Shown piece after piece: positions 1 to 11,142 of a stretch of 64,000 nucleotides of DNA. The translations under genes and the position numbers were made by a program. The DNA is from Schistocerca nitens (lineage: Eukaryota > Arthropoda > Insecta > Orthoptera > Acrididae), in assembly GCF_023898315.1 (NCBI RefSeq), contig NC_064614.1, positions 1,051,280,432-1,051,344,431 on the forward strand, given 5' to 3'. Numbering within the stretch: the first letter of the stretch is position 1; every line of letters begins with the position of its first letter. The notes beneath the pieces were generated by a model. It searched no databases and had not been told where the DNA came from. It saw only the letters and a program-made list of their open reading frames with translations.

Positions 1-413
1 CTGGTGCGAACCACCCGCACCTCTTCAAGCGTAGTGTCTTCCCCGATGCCGATGTCATCTTTCAGTGGAATAACTGACCGTGTTTCAGAGCCACAACCGT
101 ACTACAGTGGTTTGAGGAGTATTGTAGTGAACTCACGTCGATGTCTCGGCGACCACATTCGCCTGATGTAAATCCTATGGAACGCATCTGCGTCGCTCTC
201 GGTCGCCATCACCACTTACGCAAGTCACCGTCCCGTTAATTAGGGGAATTACGTGACCTGTGCGTAGACATGAAATGCCATATACATCAAAAATCTACCA
301 AATAACTTTTGGATCCCTGAAACGCGAAATCGGAGATATACGTATTTCGTTCCAAAGACTGAACAACAAGCTATTAAACAGGTGGCCAAAATGTTTTGGC
401 TCATCAGTGTAGG
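1..413 (+). mobile_element. 3' end of a decayed Tc1-like transposon
   Basis: Frames of this stretch give the C-terminal part of a Tc1-type transposase. A motif reading RPHSPDVNPMERI lies near 150-190; this is the SPDxNPxE box that carries the last catalytic acidic residue. Stops and frame changes interrupt it. The last 35 bases (ggtggccaaaatgttttggc and following) look like a terminal inverted repeat. The 5' part lies outside the window. It is certainly not functional. The family level call is fairly safe; the subfamily is not. Confidence 0.65.
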
Positions 414-1309
414 TACTTAGTATGATTTCTAGTATTCAAGGATGAAGCAGCCGATTTTTTTTCATTCCAACACCAAATATGAGTGGTGGTATGTCACGAA
501 ACTTACGAAACTGCGCGAAGACCGAGAGCCGTTTATGAACGTAAATCAAGGTTCCTTTCTTTTCTTTGTAATAGCCATACTGGAAAACGAAAGTGCACGT
601 GTAAATATTCGGCGTTAATTACAGGTGCTATACATCCGAGTAACTACTATTTTCCATGTTTCTATTATCAGTATCATCCCAATTCTTGTAGTGCTCCAAA
701 GGTTACACGTTATACGTGGTGGTCATAATTAGATGTTAACTGTAGAAACAACACCACTGGTGATAATGACTTCAAACTGCAACGGAATATTATTAGAAAA
801 GAGGGAAAACGTATGGCTGGAGAAACATAAATAGTGTGAAAACTGATGGCGCTGTGTGTGACAGAATACGTATATGGAAGCACCTGTGATGCTGGTCGTA
901 GGTTGTGTTCCAAAAGTGAACAGCGTAAAGACAGAAGTGATGACACTTTCTGCAGGACCTGACCATCATTTTGCAGGACAATGCTGAAACACGTACAGTG
1001 CAAGCTGTTACTGATCTGTTTCACTGTTGGGGCTGCTAAGTGCTATACCACCTACTGCAGTCCCATGACTTAGGCCCTCGTGAGTTCAACTCAATTTCTA
1101 AACTGAAGCAAGCATTTCACGGAATTCGCTTCAGAACTGCTACAAATTCGTCGGGCACTAGACTGCACCGGTCGAACTGTCAACACAACTGGCACTGCTA
1201 AGAGTACCCTATGACTTTCACATGGCTTGCAACGTGTTATACATAATGCTGGTGACTACTTTGGAGGTCAATAAAACCTGGAAACACGTATGTATTTTTT
1301 ACGAGCTGT
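414..1309. other. No recognisable gene
   Basis: Only short, mutually overlapping reading frames with no recognised motif. It may be the 5' part (LTR and leader) of the retrotransposon relic that follows, but I see no LTR ends. Confidence 0.4.
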
Positions 1310-2290
1310 AAATAAATAGTTGCCACTATTAAAGTTCCAACTCTCGTATTTCAAAGATGCAGGTGAACTTATGGAGGGGAGGTTCTCAGAAAGATTAGGC
1401 AACGAATCAAAAATTGCTCTAATCGATTTGAAGAAGTAGGTACTGGAGTAGATGCTTGTCAAAAAGATATCAAGAAAGTAAAAGCTGACTCTGTGAACTT
1501 ACGTGAAGATGTGGAGTAAAGATGTTCTCACGGAATGGAAGCAGTAGAACTATAAGTAGAAGAACTAAGTTCTAGTATTACTAACACAGAAAATAGAGTA
1601 ACCTCTGCTAGTTCCTTTAAGACAAATGTTCGTCATGTTGCTTCAGTTGACGCCGCTTGCATCGGATGTTGTCAGTTTTTACGTTTCGATCCAGACAAAC
1701 AAATTCACCCATTAGAGTTCTGGAATGATTTTTAGAAAGTTTTGTTTAACGCTTCTTCAGAGAGAGAGAGAAAATCCCTTCATAAGAAGTCATTTGTTGG
1801 GAGCTGCTTTGCGATGGTCAGCTGACATAGTGACAAGACGCAAAACTCTTTCCGAATTTAAAACTGCACTTCTTAATGAATACTGGTCATAAAACAAATA
1901 AAACTATGTCTGGAGAGCGTTTTGGAGAGGTAAATGTGTTCTCCAGGACGTAAGTCAGTAAAAGAGTTCTCTAGAAAGTGGGTTTCATGGCTGTCATATC
2001 TAACAGAAAAGATGAAACAGGAAATGGTCATCATGGGACTGGAAGGTAAACTGCTTTGATATTGGGAGTAGATAACCATTTCTGCACCTAGACATTATAT
2101 GGATAGGTTAACTGAATATTTGGAGATACTAGAAACAGTGGCTGCTGTTGAGGAGCAGATGCTAAATAATAACAGGTCTTCTAACGGTCTCATAAGCAAC
2201 AGACATAATGGAAGTGGGAACGTCATACCCTTCCTGATTCTGTATCAAATGTACACAACAGTCCGCGTGTGGGAAACTTAAGTCCCGTCT
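1310..2290 (+). pseudogene. Decayed retrotransposon gag (capsid-like)
   Basis: Joining several frames by eye gives a gag-like polypeptide. It has a charged, probably coiled-coil N-terminal part (about 1400-1640), then a capsid-like block with FDPDKQIHPLEFWNDF near 1690-1730, ALRWSADI near 1812 and EFKTALLNEYWS near 1855-1890, and a C-terminal part with VKEFSRKWVSWLSYL and RHYMDRLTEYLEILE (about 1960-2140). Many stops and frame changes break it. The order and the EFK-A-L-YWS block resemble the gag on the minus strand at 36.2-36.6 kb, so the two elements are probably relatives. Gag would package the RNA of an LTR retrotransposon. No LTRs are seen. Confidence 0.6.
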
Positions 2291-3560
2291 ACGAGGAAAC
2301 TGGGCCTCACAAGCCCGAAACAGTACCATAGCAAGTAACAAAAACACAAATCACAGCCAGTTAGTACATGCTAACCGATAACACGGATGATGAAATGGGA
2401 AGAGACCGTATCGGTGCTGTGCTTAACCGCCATCATTGTATAGTTGACAGCATTTTTGACGCTTTAGAAAAAATGGGACGAGGAGGAGAAAGAAAACGCT
2501 ATAGATAACGGGTTGAAGAAATTAACGGGTTTGGATCTTATAGCGACGAAGATGAAACAAAAGCTTTCATCTTCGACAATGATGGCAATCTGCAGGTTAG
2601 AGTTTCGGTAGAAGAGAGAGATTCGGTTTTGCAACGTTTTGAAAAGTAGGAGTTGATGGATGAAGAGGGCAGCAATACCAATGAGGCCATGGAATCTCCT
2701 AGCTGTATTGGCCTGCCACAAATTGTAAAAATTGTATTATAGACAGCGATGTTGCGCACGAACGCAGTTGCTCAGAGGTAGAGATGCAGAGGTGTGGAGG
2801 AAATGAAAAAAGGAAGTCGTCATGTACTTCGATTTAAAATTGGTGGACTGGTTGGAAAAGGCAGCTGAGAGTGTAAAGATTGATGACCCCGTGAATATAA
2901 GTGTGAATTTACTTGCAACTGAATAAAACTACTTTAGCTGGAAACGGATTGAAAGGGATTTATCGGAAAACTTTTGTGAGGAACCTGTTCAAACTAGAAT
3001 AACTCCCCCGAATATAAAAACGGAAATCTCAGAAGTAACACAGCGTAGTCTCCTTGATAGTCGGAGTGTAAGAAGCACCTTGGCCCAAGTCATCTTTGAT
3101 GCTACTTCTAATGAGAATGACGTAGCTGACATGAAAGGAAGTGGTTTAGAATAAAAATTTCCTTCTGGATAAGTTTCTAGGCCAGTACAGCAATATGATT
3201 TGATACCAGTTGGTATAGGTAACATAACAATAGATCAAATTTCTGATAAACAGAAAGGCAGTAATAAAAAGGCATGGTAACTGCCTATTAGAATAATGAG
3301 GAATCAGGAGTACTTGCAGAAAGACACTGAATTCGGTATTAATGTACCAGATGCTAATGCGGAAGAGGACTACATCCTGGAAGAGACAGAGGCAGAAGTA
3401 TAGTCAATAAATAAAGTTGCTGATAAAGAGTCTCTGGGCAGAAAAGGAAGGCATGACGCAAAAGCATCCCCCATTAGTTTTAGCTAGTGGTACTCCAAAT
3501 TATAGAAAAATCGAAGAAAATTCCAGCGTAAGAGAAGTTTATGCATGGGCATCAAGGATC
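2291..3560 (+). pseudogene. Decayed coding stretch downstream of gag, unidentified
   Basis: One frame stays largely open with a few stops from about 2820 to 3420 and reads as an acidic, hydrophilic polypeptide (segments such as LVDWLEKAAESVKIDD and RSLLDSRSVRSTLAQVIFD). I see no protease DTG, reverse transcriptase or integrase motif. Its place directly after the gag relic suggests the gag-pro part of the same retrotransposon, but that is inference from position only. Confidence 0.35.
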
Positions 3561-5663
3561 ATTTAGGACGATAAGAAAGAAATCCAAAAAAGACAGCAAC
3601 TAGTTTCTGTGGGGAGTATGGCATACTGTGCAGTCCCAGCGGGATGAAACTTTATTTCTCTTTCAAGTTTCATTCTCCTCTTCTGTCCTATCATACTAGG
3701 TAACGAATATATGTCTTCATGTTGAACATATGCTATTAGTTTGTAATGTCTTCTAGTGAGTAAGAATGATTTCCAAAAATGACCATACACAAGTGATGAC
3801 TTTGAAGTGAATATGGAAGGTATTTCGCAATAGTGAGTTCTAAATGTTGAAATAATCATGGGTAACTTGAGCACCCATAATAGAAAAATTATGGCTAAAG
3901 TAAACAAATGATAAATAAGATGCATAAAAAGGGTTGAAAACTACACAATGCGGAATGGTATGTGTTAAGAGACGTTAATGAAGCTAGAAATGTCTTAAAT
4001 CTGAAATAACAGACTCTGGATAAATTAATAATTTTCAGTTGGGAGTAAGGTTACCTGAAGGTAAGAAAGGATATTAAAATGGGTACACTAGAGGCAAATC
4101 AAAGAGTTTTGATATTAAGCAAAGCAGATATATGGAAGTGGTGTGAGGATCACACCGAAAGTATATATAAATAATGAGGTCAGCAGGCTACCGGAGATAA
4201 AGCGAAGAAAGAAGGGTCGAAATAAATGGGTAAAGGGAAATAGAGAGAAATATCAGTAATAAAGTCAGTAAGCTGACATATATGGTAAAAATGTTGAAAA
4301 TTCAAGAATAATTCCCACGTGTCTCGTTAAACGGTTTGAGAAACATGTAATCTTGCTTAAGGCAAATGGTCAATTAACAGGTAAATACAAACAACAAAAT
4401 GCAGGTAGACGAATGTGCTAGGAAATGCAGATCGTACAGTATTGGTTTGCTGTTGTGAAAGCAGCTTCTAATGATGTGTATAAAAAAATCAAAGTAACCG
4501 CTGTCGAACAAATTGCTTCTTTAGCACGTTAATCCCACGATAACTGAGCCATATGAAGACATAACGTACAAACGTTACGCGATTTTGTAAGTAAAACAGT
4601 ACCTAGAGTAATAAAATAAATTGCTAACTAGTCTAAAACGTCACTATTTAAGAACATAAACTGACCTACAGTGCATAGTAGCTATGGTTTATGTACAGAA
4701 AAGAGAACTGCAAAGTTTGTGATTCAGTGATGGAGTAAAATGTTACGATTTCATGATGTAATGTATTGCCAAGAAAGAAATTCTTTCTGCTAACTTCTCA
4801 ATTATTTATTTAAATTATTGAAGGAAAATAGAATATAGAATGGCTTCGTGCACCCTTAAATGTAAATGAGAGCAGTAGCTTAGACTATGTTATCTGTTTC
4901 TCAGGGACATGGAGGCTTCATGAAATGCAACCTGCAAGCTGCAGCGGAGAAGGAAGCGAGAAGGACACGGTCTACAGGAAATCCTCCCATTTCCCTTTTG
5001 TAACAAAATATAATGAAGAACTGAGTTCCCACCCTCTACCTTAATGGTTTTAGGGAAAGCGATTCGTACAGACGATCACACGGGTGCCTACGATTGTTAT
5101 TAAATAAGTGAGTTCTCAAAAGGGAAAATTTATTTGTTTCTGTTTCCGGTAAAAACTGAAAAAAAATCAAAGAGTAATTTTGTAGTTTTAGGGATCTGAT
5201 ATAAAGATTTTTGCCACAATCAATGACATTACAAAAAATTTTTCACAAAAATAAATAGGGGGTGATAAGGCGAAGCAAGCGCTCTGTAATTTCAGAGGTA
5301 CAGAGGCAAGCGAATGTGCCGGGATTTACCCCAGTTCACTGTTTCTAGCGCCACGTCATCATAACGCGCCTGTGCGTAGCACACAAGAATTGAGCCATAA
5401 TCTAAGAATGAATTTAAAAACTGAACTACGCTTTCCAAACTTTGTCAATACATCTTCCAGCACAGTAATGTTTAAATTTTTAAATCTCAGACTGATCAGA
5501 TGAACATATTTCCCTAAATATATCGTTTTAAGAAAAAAATAAATGGCGCTATGTAATAAGGCTAGAAAGTCAAAAAGTTACAAGTTCGAACTTGATCAGA
5601 ACAATATTTAGGTCAAAATCGGAGGTCGTACGAAAAATTTACAGTGCTAAACATTATACTCAG
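3561..5663. other. AT-rich stretch without recognisable gene
   Basis: Contains only short frames. A piece near 4320-4620 reads as a short basic segment (VKRFEKHVILLKANGQL) and could be further debris of the upstream retrotransposon. I could not assign it to a family. Confidence 0.35.
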
Positions 5664-5673
5664 ACATATGATA

Positions 5674-5891
5674 GCCCGCATCTCGTGGTCGTGCGGTAGC
5701 GTTCTCGCTTCCCACGCCTGGGTTCCCGGGTTCGATTCCCGGCAGGGTCAGGGATTTTCTCTGCCTCGTGATGGCTGGGTGTTGTGTGCTGTCCTTAGGT
5801 TAGTTAGGTTTAAGTAGTTCTAAGTTCTAGGGGACTTATGACCACAGCAGTTGAGTCCCATAGTGCTCAGAGCCATTTGAACCATTTTTGA
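5674..5891 (+). mobile_element. tRNA-derived SINE (mosaic type), with target duplication
   Basis: The tRNA-like head (5674-5750) has a pol III A box around cgtggtcgtgcggtagcg and a B box gggttcgattcccgg. The tail ends in gctcagagccatttgaacc plus T-rich sequence. It is flanked by a perfect 10-bp duplication acatatgata (5664-5673 and 5892-5901), which proves a retroposition event. The head and middle resemble the minus-strand SINE at 41.6 kb, while the tail matches the common SINE of this window. Confidence 0.88.
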
Positions 5892-5901
5892 ACATATGAT
5901 A

Positions 5902-6204
5902 ATTGGTATGAAACGTCAGTTTGATAAAAATACCTTAACACTGTGACCCCATTAAGCCATCTCTAATATTTTTCGAGTAATTTACTGATAATTGAATTTG
6001 GAACAAAACATCCTTATTTGTAATAGATAAAGTATCTTTATATTAATGATAGAAACATCTAGTTGCAGCACCTGATGAAACCCTTAAATGATAAAGTTAT
6101 AAAAGGTTTTATGACTCTGATGTAAATAACAGTCAATACAAGGTCTCTTAAAGTTGTAGTTGAGAGGCCATGTTGTACTGTCAGTTCCGTTCTAAAAATT
6201 TTAT
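5902..6204. other. No feature seen
   Basis: AT-rich sequence between two SINEs with no recognised content. Confidence 0.4.
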
Positions 6205-6397
6205 GCTGGCCGTGGTTGCCGAGCGGTTCTAGGTGCCGCAGTCTGGAGCCGCGCAACCGCTACTGTCGCAGGTTCGAATCCTGCCTTGGACATTGATGCG
6301 TGTGATGTCCTTAGATTAGTTGGGTTTAAGTAGTTCTAAGTTATAGGGGACTGATGAAGTTAAGTCCCATAGTTTTCAAAGCCATTTGAACCTTTTT
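6205..6397 (+). mobile_element. tRNA-derived SINE, common type
   Basis: The head has the A-box sequence tggttgccgagcggttctag and the B box ggttcgaatcc. The body contains the motif ttagttgggtttaagtagtt and the tail agccatttgaacc followed by a T run. An 8-bp taaaaatt occurs at both flanks (near 6192 and 6398) and may be the target duplication. It shares its structure with the copies near 20.3, 21.6, 26.1, 26.8, 28.8, 43.8, 60.1 and 62.6 kb. Confidence 0.85.
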
Positions 6398-6405
6398 TTA
6401 AAAAT

Positions 6406-7180
6406 TCTAGCCAGCAAAGCTTAAATGGAGTCGAGCTGAACTTTTTCTTTAAGTAAACCCAACTTTACTCCATTCATATAAAAAACACGAAAATTATAAA
6501 ATGATACACAACAGTGTTACAAAATACTTTGTCTCCGAAAAAGCGGCCATTTAGATGCTGCTACCAGGCCACAGAGCGGATGACTGCAAGTGTTACTTTC
6601 GGCCGTCCGCTACGCGCGTTTATAAATACGGATGTTGTCACGGTCAGGATGCAACGAAACGCATGTATTGGATACAAATAGGAAGTGAACTCGCGAGGAC
6701 TGTACACCTCCCGGGATCGCTTAGATTTTGCGGAAGTAACTGTTTGTGGGCCGCCCGTAACAAAACTGCGTGGCAAGTGGTGAGATTATTCTTCAGTTCT
6801 ACGGCGAGAAACTATCTTTGATAATTAGGAGCCAGGGCGAAAGACTTCTTAGTACTTACCGTTGGGGTCGCCTCTGAACTGCTCTTAGTGCTGTTTATGG
6901 TAGAGAAATCATTATTATTATCCGGAATACTACTATGTTTGTGCTTGTGAACATTTACTAAATACATTAATAAGTTAGAACGCAAAATTTTTATTTATAA
7001 TGATAGTGCTTGAACCCGTTGAGTATATAGAAAGTAGAGACATTTCTTTAACTAAGCAAAAGAAGAACGTGGACTTGCAGACTGGAAACAATGATCCTTA
7101 TGTTACCCATCGGTTTCTGGATAACTGCAAAAATAGTTTTCAGGCTCTCGTAAGAGACGGCGCAGCCGCCCCACGATAGG
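6406..7180. other. No recognisable gene
   Basis: The longest frame (88 codons, 6555-6821, +) resembles no family I know and has no supporting context. Treat it as non-coding. Confidence 0.4.
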
Positions 7181-7237
7181 TGCTAGGAAGTAGTTGCGGA
7201 GAAGCCATGGGTAGCAGATGAAATACTTCGCTTGATC

Positions 7238-7465
7238 GATGAAAGAAGGAAGTACAAAAATGTTCCTGCAGTTTCAGGAATACAGAAATACATGTCGCTG
7301 AGGTATGAAATAAATAGGAACTACAGTGAAGCTAATTCGTCATGAAAGTCCGATGAAAGAAAGGAGTACAAAAATGTTCAGTGAATTTCAGGAATACAGA
7401 AATACAAGTCGCTGAAGAATGAAGGGAATAGGAGCTGCAGGGAAGCAAAATCACCATGGCTGCAT
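7238..7465 (+). repeat. In-frame 114-bp tandem duplication inside the LINE
   Basis: The unit starting at 7238 (gatgaaagaaggaagtacaa) recurs at 7352 (gatgaaagaaaggagtacaa). The offset is 114 bp, exactly 38 codons. The two copies differ at many positions, so the duplication is old. Confidence 0.85.
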
Positions 7466-8644
7466 GAAGAACGTGAAGAAATCGTATACGAAATGATTGT
7501 CGGAAGGACTGACTCAGCATATGGAAAAGTCAAAGCACCCTGCGGTGAAATTAAATGCAAATGTGGTAACAGTAGGAGTGTAACGGGATTTACACTGTTA
7601 AATGCAGAGGAGAGAGTGGATAAGTGGAAAGAGTACAATAAAGGCACATATGGGAGGTACGTTTTGTCTGATGTAATAGAAGAAAAAACAAAAGTCGATG
7701 TAGAAGAGATAGGTTATCCAGTATTAGAATAAGAATTTGAGAGAGCATTTTAGCACTGAAGATCAAACAGAGCAGAAGGGATAGAAAGCATTTCATCAGA
7801 TTTTCTAAAATTATTGGAGGAAGTGGCAACAAAACAACTATTTACGTTGGTGTATAGAATGTATGAGTCGAGCCACATACCATTTGACTTCCGGATAAAT
7901 ATCATTCACACTATGCCGAAGACCGCAAGAGCCGACAAGTGCGAGAATCATCGCAGAATTAGCTTAACAGCTCATGCATCAAGTTGCTGACAAGGATAAT
8001 ATACAGAAGAAAGGAAAAGAAAATTGACGATGTGTTAGATGATGATCAGTTTGGCTTTAAGAAAGCCACCGGAGAGGCTTTTCTGACGTTGCGGTTGATA
8101 ATGGAAGCAAAGCTAAAGAAAAATCAAGATATGTTCATAGGATTTGTCTACCTGGAAAAAGCGTTCGACAATGTAAAATGGTGCAAGATGTTCGAAATTC
8201 TGAGAAAAGTAGGGGTAAGCTATCGGGAAAGAAGTGTAATACACATATGTACAAGAGCCGGGGGGGAATAATAAGAGAGGGTGACCCAGAAGGAAACGCT
8301 CACTTTAAAAAGGGTGTAAGACAGGGATGTAGTCTTACGCTCCTACTGTCCAGTCTGTACAGCAAAGAAACAATGGTGGAAATAACAGACAGGTTGAGGA
8401 GTGAAATTAAGATTCAAGGTGAAAGTATATCAATGATACGATTCTCAGACGACATTGTTATCCTGAGTGAAAGTGGAGAAGAATTACGTGATCTGCTGAA
8501 TTGAATGGACAATCTAATGAGTACAGAGTATGTACTGAGAGTAAATTGAAGAAAATTGAAAGTAATGAGAAGAAGCACGAATGAGAACAGTGAGAAACTT
8601 AACATGAGTATTGATGGTCACAAAACAAATCAACTTAAGGAATT

Positions 8645-8832
8645 CTAGCAGAGCGGGATAACTGTGCGGTGTGAGGCTCCTTGACACGGTTCGCGCGGCT
8701 CCCCTGTCGAAGGTTCGAGTCCTCCTCGGGCACGGGTGTGTGTCCTTAAAGTAAGTTATTTTGAGTTACATTAAGTAGTGTGTAAGCCTAGGGACCGATG
8801 ACCTCAGCAGTTTGGTCGCATCGGAACTTTCC
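8645..8832 (+). mobile_element. tRNA-derived SINE, second type, inserted in LINE
   Basis: The head runs gcagagcgggataactgtgc; the B-box-like part is aggttcgagtcctcc; the body has cctagggaccgatgacctca and cagtttggtc. It is the same type as the copy at 59.04 kb (+) and the minus copies at 56.9 and 61.8 kb. It splits the LINE reading between the RT thumb and the C-terminal region. I see no clear target duplication. Confidence 0.78.
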
Positions 8833-9415
8833 AAAATTAGCGAGGAGTTCTATTACCTAGGCAGCATAATAACCAATGACGGGCAGAGCATGGAGAACAT
8901 GAAAAGTATACTAGCACTGCATTCCTGGCCAAGAGAAATTTACTAGTACCACACATAGGCCTTAATTTGAGGATGAAATTTCTGACTATGTACGTTTGCA
9001 TCACATAGTCATATGGTAGTGAAACATGGACTGTGGGAAAACCGGAACAGAAGAGAATCGAGATATCTGAGATGTGGTGATGTGGATGGAAGTTGAAAAT
9101 TAGGTGGACTGATAAGACGACGAATGGGGAGGTTCTGTGCAGAATCGGAGAGGAAAGGAATATATGGGAAACATTGACAAGGAGAAGGGACAAGATGATG
9201 GGACATCGATTAAGACTTCAGTGAATGACTTCCATGGTACTAGAGGGAAGGTTAGAAGGCAAAAATTGTAGAGGAACATAGAGACTGGATTATATCTAGC
9301 AAATAATTTAGGACGTAAGTTGCAAGTGCTATTCTGGAATGAAGAAGTTGGCAGATAAGAGCAGTTCGTTGCGGGCCGCATCGAACCAGTCACTGATGCC
9401 AAAAAAATAAAAAAT

Positions 9416-10059
9416 TATTGGAACGGATTTCGGAGAACGTCATAGGTATTTTGAAAAGGGGAGCGGTAGATGCTTACACTGACAAAAAAATAGTAATTGT
9501 CTGTTACAAAACCTATCTACCATATCCGTAGAGCTGTTGTCCATACAGGATATTCTTCCGGCGAGTGGTCAGGAGGATTTTCTCTGGTGTTTCGGCAGAC
9601 ATCCGCAATTTCGATTCTGCAATGTATCGTTAGGGTCAGCCCAAACAAATACTGTTCAGCACCGCTCGCTCAGTTACACACTAGCTACTACCGCCATGCA
9701 GCAGCGCTGCTCAGTCGCTGCTGGTACTCTCTCTTCTCCCTATTTTATTGTCCTTAAAATATACCGGAAGTGCATGTAAAATTCCACTTTAAAAATTATT
9801 TTGCTTGTGACTGGAAACAAACCAACGCTTGCGTGAATACTGGCCGTCGCATGAAAGATGTGATGAGCAGTACTTGTTTCATGTTTATCCTCTCACCTCT
9901 CAATAACGGGATGCTTGTTGGTATGAATTATTTCGCAATAAGTGCTCAAAAATTTTGGCGCCGTCATATTTATCTGTACCCGGAATAATACGACAGAAGT
10001 GAGAAGATGGGGGAATGCTCTCTAGATCCCGGGGGTATCGACGAAATAAAATACCCAGG
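9416..10059. other. No recognisable gene
   Basis: Two overlapping frames of 80-86 codons (9497-9779) have low-complexity, non-familiar translations. I assign no function. Confidence 0.4.
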
Positions 10060-10496
10060 GGAGACCAAAGCTAGCACGGGTAGGAGAGGCTCGCTCAGCC
10101 ACAGTGAAGACAACCCTCTAGGGGCCGAGTCCCAAAAATCAAGGCTCCTGGTCCTACAGGTTGGGGGTTAGTGCGTGGGGCTAACAACCGCGCCAACGCA
10201 AAACAGAATATTGTTCAGTAACAAATTCACAGACAGAACCGGTCTGTCTCAAACTTACGACAACCAAGGCACGTCAAACGGCAGCGATTCTGATGTATCG
10301 GAACGTGGAATGTAAGTAGTATATTCCAGGCGGGAGCAGCAGGAAGCTCGAGGAGGAATTAACGAGGTACCGAATTGACGTTGTAGCAGTGCAAGAGTTA
10401 AGTCTGAAACAAACAAAGGTTTGAAATTACAATAAAATCCAGACCATTTTAGCTGCTTACAGGCGCTGATAAATATCAACAGAGACAGTTGAAAAT

Positions 10497-10575
10497 GTGT
10501 GCCACAACCGGGATTCGAACCCGGATCTCCAGCTTACATGGCAAATGCTCTGTCCGGCTTAGCCATAGAGGACAC
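10497..10575 (-). repeat. tRNA-Thr-like SINE head (left arm)
   Basis: Read on the minus strand it has an A-box-like tatggctaagccggacagag, an anticodon loop catgtaa (anticodon TGT in cloverleaf register) and a B box gggttcgaatcccgg. The flanking SINE tail and poor acceptor pairing argue against a working tRNA gene. Confidence 0.75.
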
Positions 10576-10681
10576 AGAGCATAGCCTGCAGGAATGTATT
10601 TCTGGCACGCTCCCAGTGAGAACGACACTTCCAAATTATTGTCCACACACTACATTTGTAGTGCCCCTACTCGCTATAAGC

Positions 10682-10703
10682 CTCATCTTCATATAGATGA
10701 GGC
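10682..10703. repeat. Small hairpin in the palindrome centre
   Basis: cctcatcttcatatagatgagg folds back on itself. It sits in the short spacer between the two large inverted arms. Confidence 0.8.
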
Positions 10704-10908
10704 TTACCGGCCGCTTCAGTGCGGATGCACTCACATTGCTCAAACCCTTACGGGATTCGGCACATTGACTACCGCGAGTAATGAGTATAGAGGACAGGGG
10801 CACTACAAATGTAGTGTGTGGACAATAAGTTGGAAGAGTGGGTCTCACAGCGAGCGTGCGAGAGATAAGTCCCTGCAGTCGCACTGTCCTGTGTGTCCTT
10901 GATGATTA

Positions 10909-11067
10909 CCGGCACGGTAGCTTAGCGTGTTCGGTCAGAGGGTTAGCTGCCCTCTGTAATAAAAAAAAAAACTGAGTTAATCGATCAACAATGAGCTTAA
11001 ACGGATGTCTTAAGACGTCCGCCCCGAGCAGATAAAGTGAAAAAAATAAGATTTAACAAAAAAGAAA
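10909..11067 (+). mobile_element. Third SINE family inserted in the right arm
   Basis: Begins ccggcacggtagcttagcgt and contains gagggttagctgccctctgt, gtcttaagacgtccgccccg and an A-rich 3' tail ending in a run of A before ggctcagtcgg. A shorter relative (ccggcatggtagctcaacgg) lies at 27.21 kb. It interrupts the tRNA-like head of the right arm. Confidence 0.75.
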
Positions 11068-11142
11068 AAAAAGGCTCAGTCGGATAGCGCGTCTATAATG
11101 TAAGCAGGAGATCCCGGGTTCGAATCCCGGTTGAAGCACACA
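11068..11142 (+). repeat. tRNA-Thr-like SINE head (right arm)
   Basis: Contains an A-box-like ggctcagtcggatagcgc, the loop aatgtaa and B box gggttcgaatcccgg. The acceptor 5' side has been separated by the SINE inserted just upstream, so it cannot be a functional tRNA. Confidence 0.75.

Larger units (their letters stand above)
7181..9415 (+). pseudogene. RTE-like LINE, reverse transcriptase region, decayed
   Basis: Starts with the pre-RT segment KPWVADEILRLIDERRKYKN. RT motifs follow in order: a QFGFKK block (8045-8065); FVYLEKAFDNVKW (about 8140-8180), which carries the palm motif A aspartate as E-K-A-F-D; GVRQGCSL (about 8310-8335); and RFSDDIVILSES (about 8435-8470), where the catalytic YADD-type box is FSDD. 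After a SINE insertion the C-terminal part continues (EEFYYLGSIITNDG near 8840-8880; a WKLKIRWTD segment near 9085-9110) and ends in an A-rich tail near 9400-9415. No endonuclease part is present, so it is 5'-truncated. Several stops make it non-functional. The RTE assignment rests on the C-terminal KIRWTDxxTNxEVL segment, also seen at 53.3 kb. Confidence 0.75.

Noticed and set aside
6555-6821. 88-codon gene
   Set aside because: No homology, no context, and an equally long frame on the opposite strand.
9497-9779. Two overlapping 80-86 codon frames
   Set aside because: Neither translation resembles a known protein and both are typical of random open frames.
10497-10575. Possible functional tRNA-Thr genes here, at 11068-11142 and at 62428-62502
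   Set aside because: Heads show good A and B boxes, but they are followed by shared SINE tails, have weak acceptor pairing and non-standard anticodon loops. They are SINE heads.
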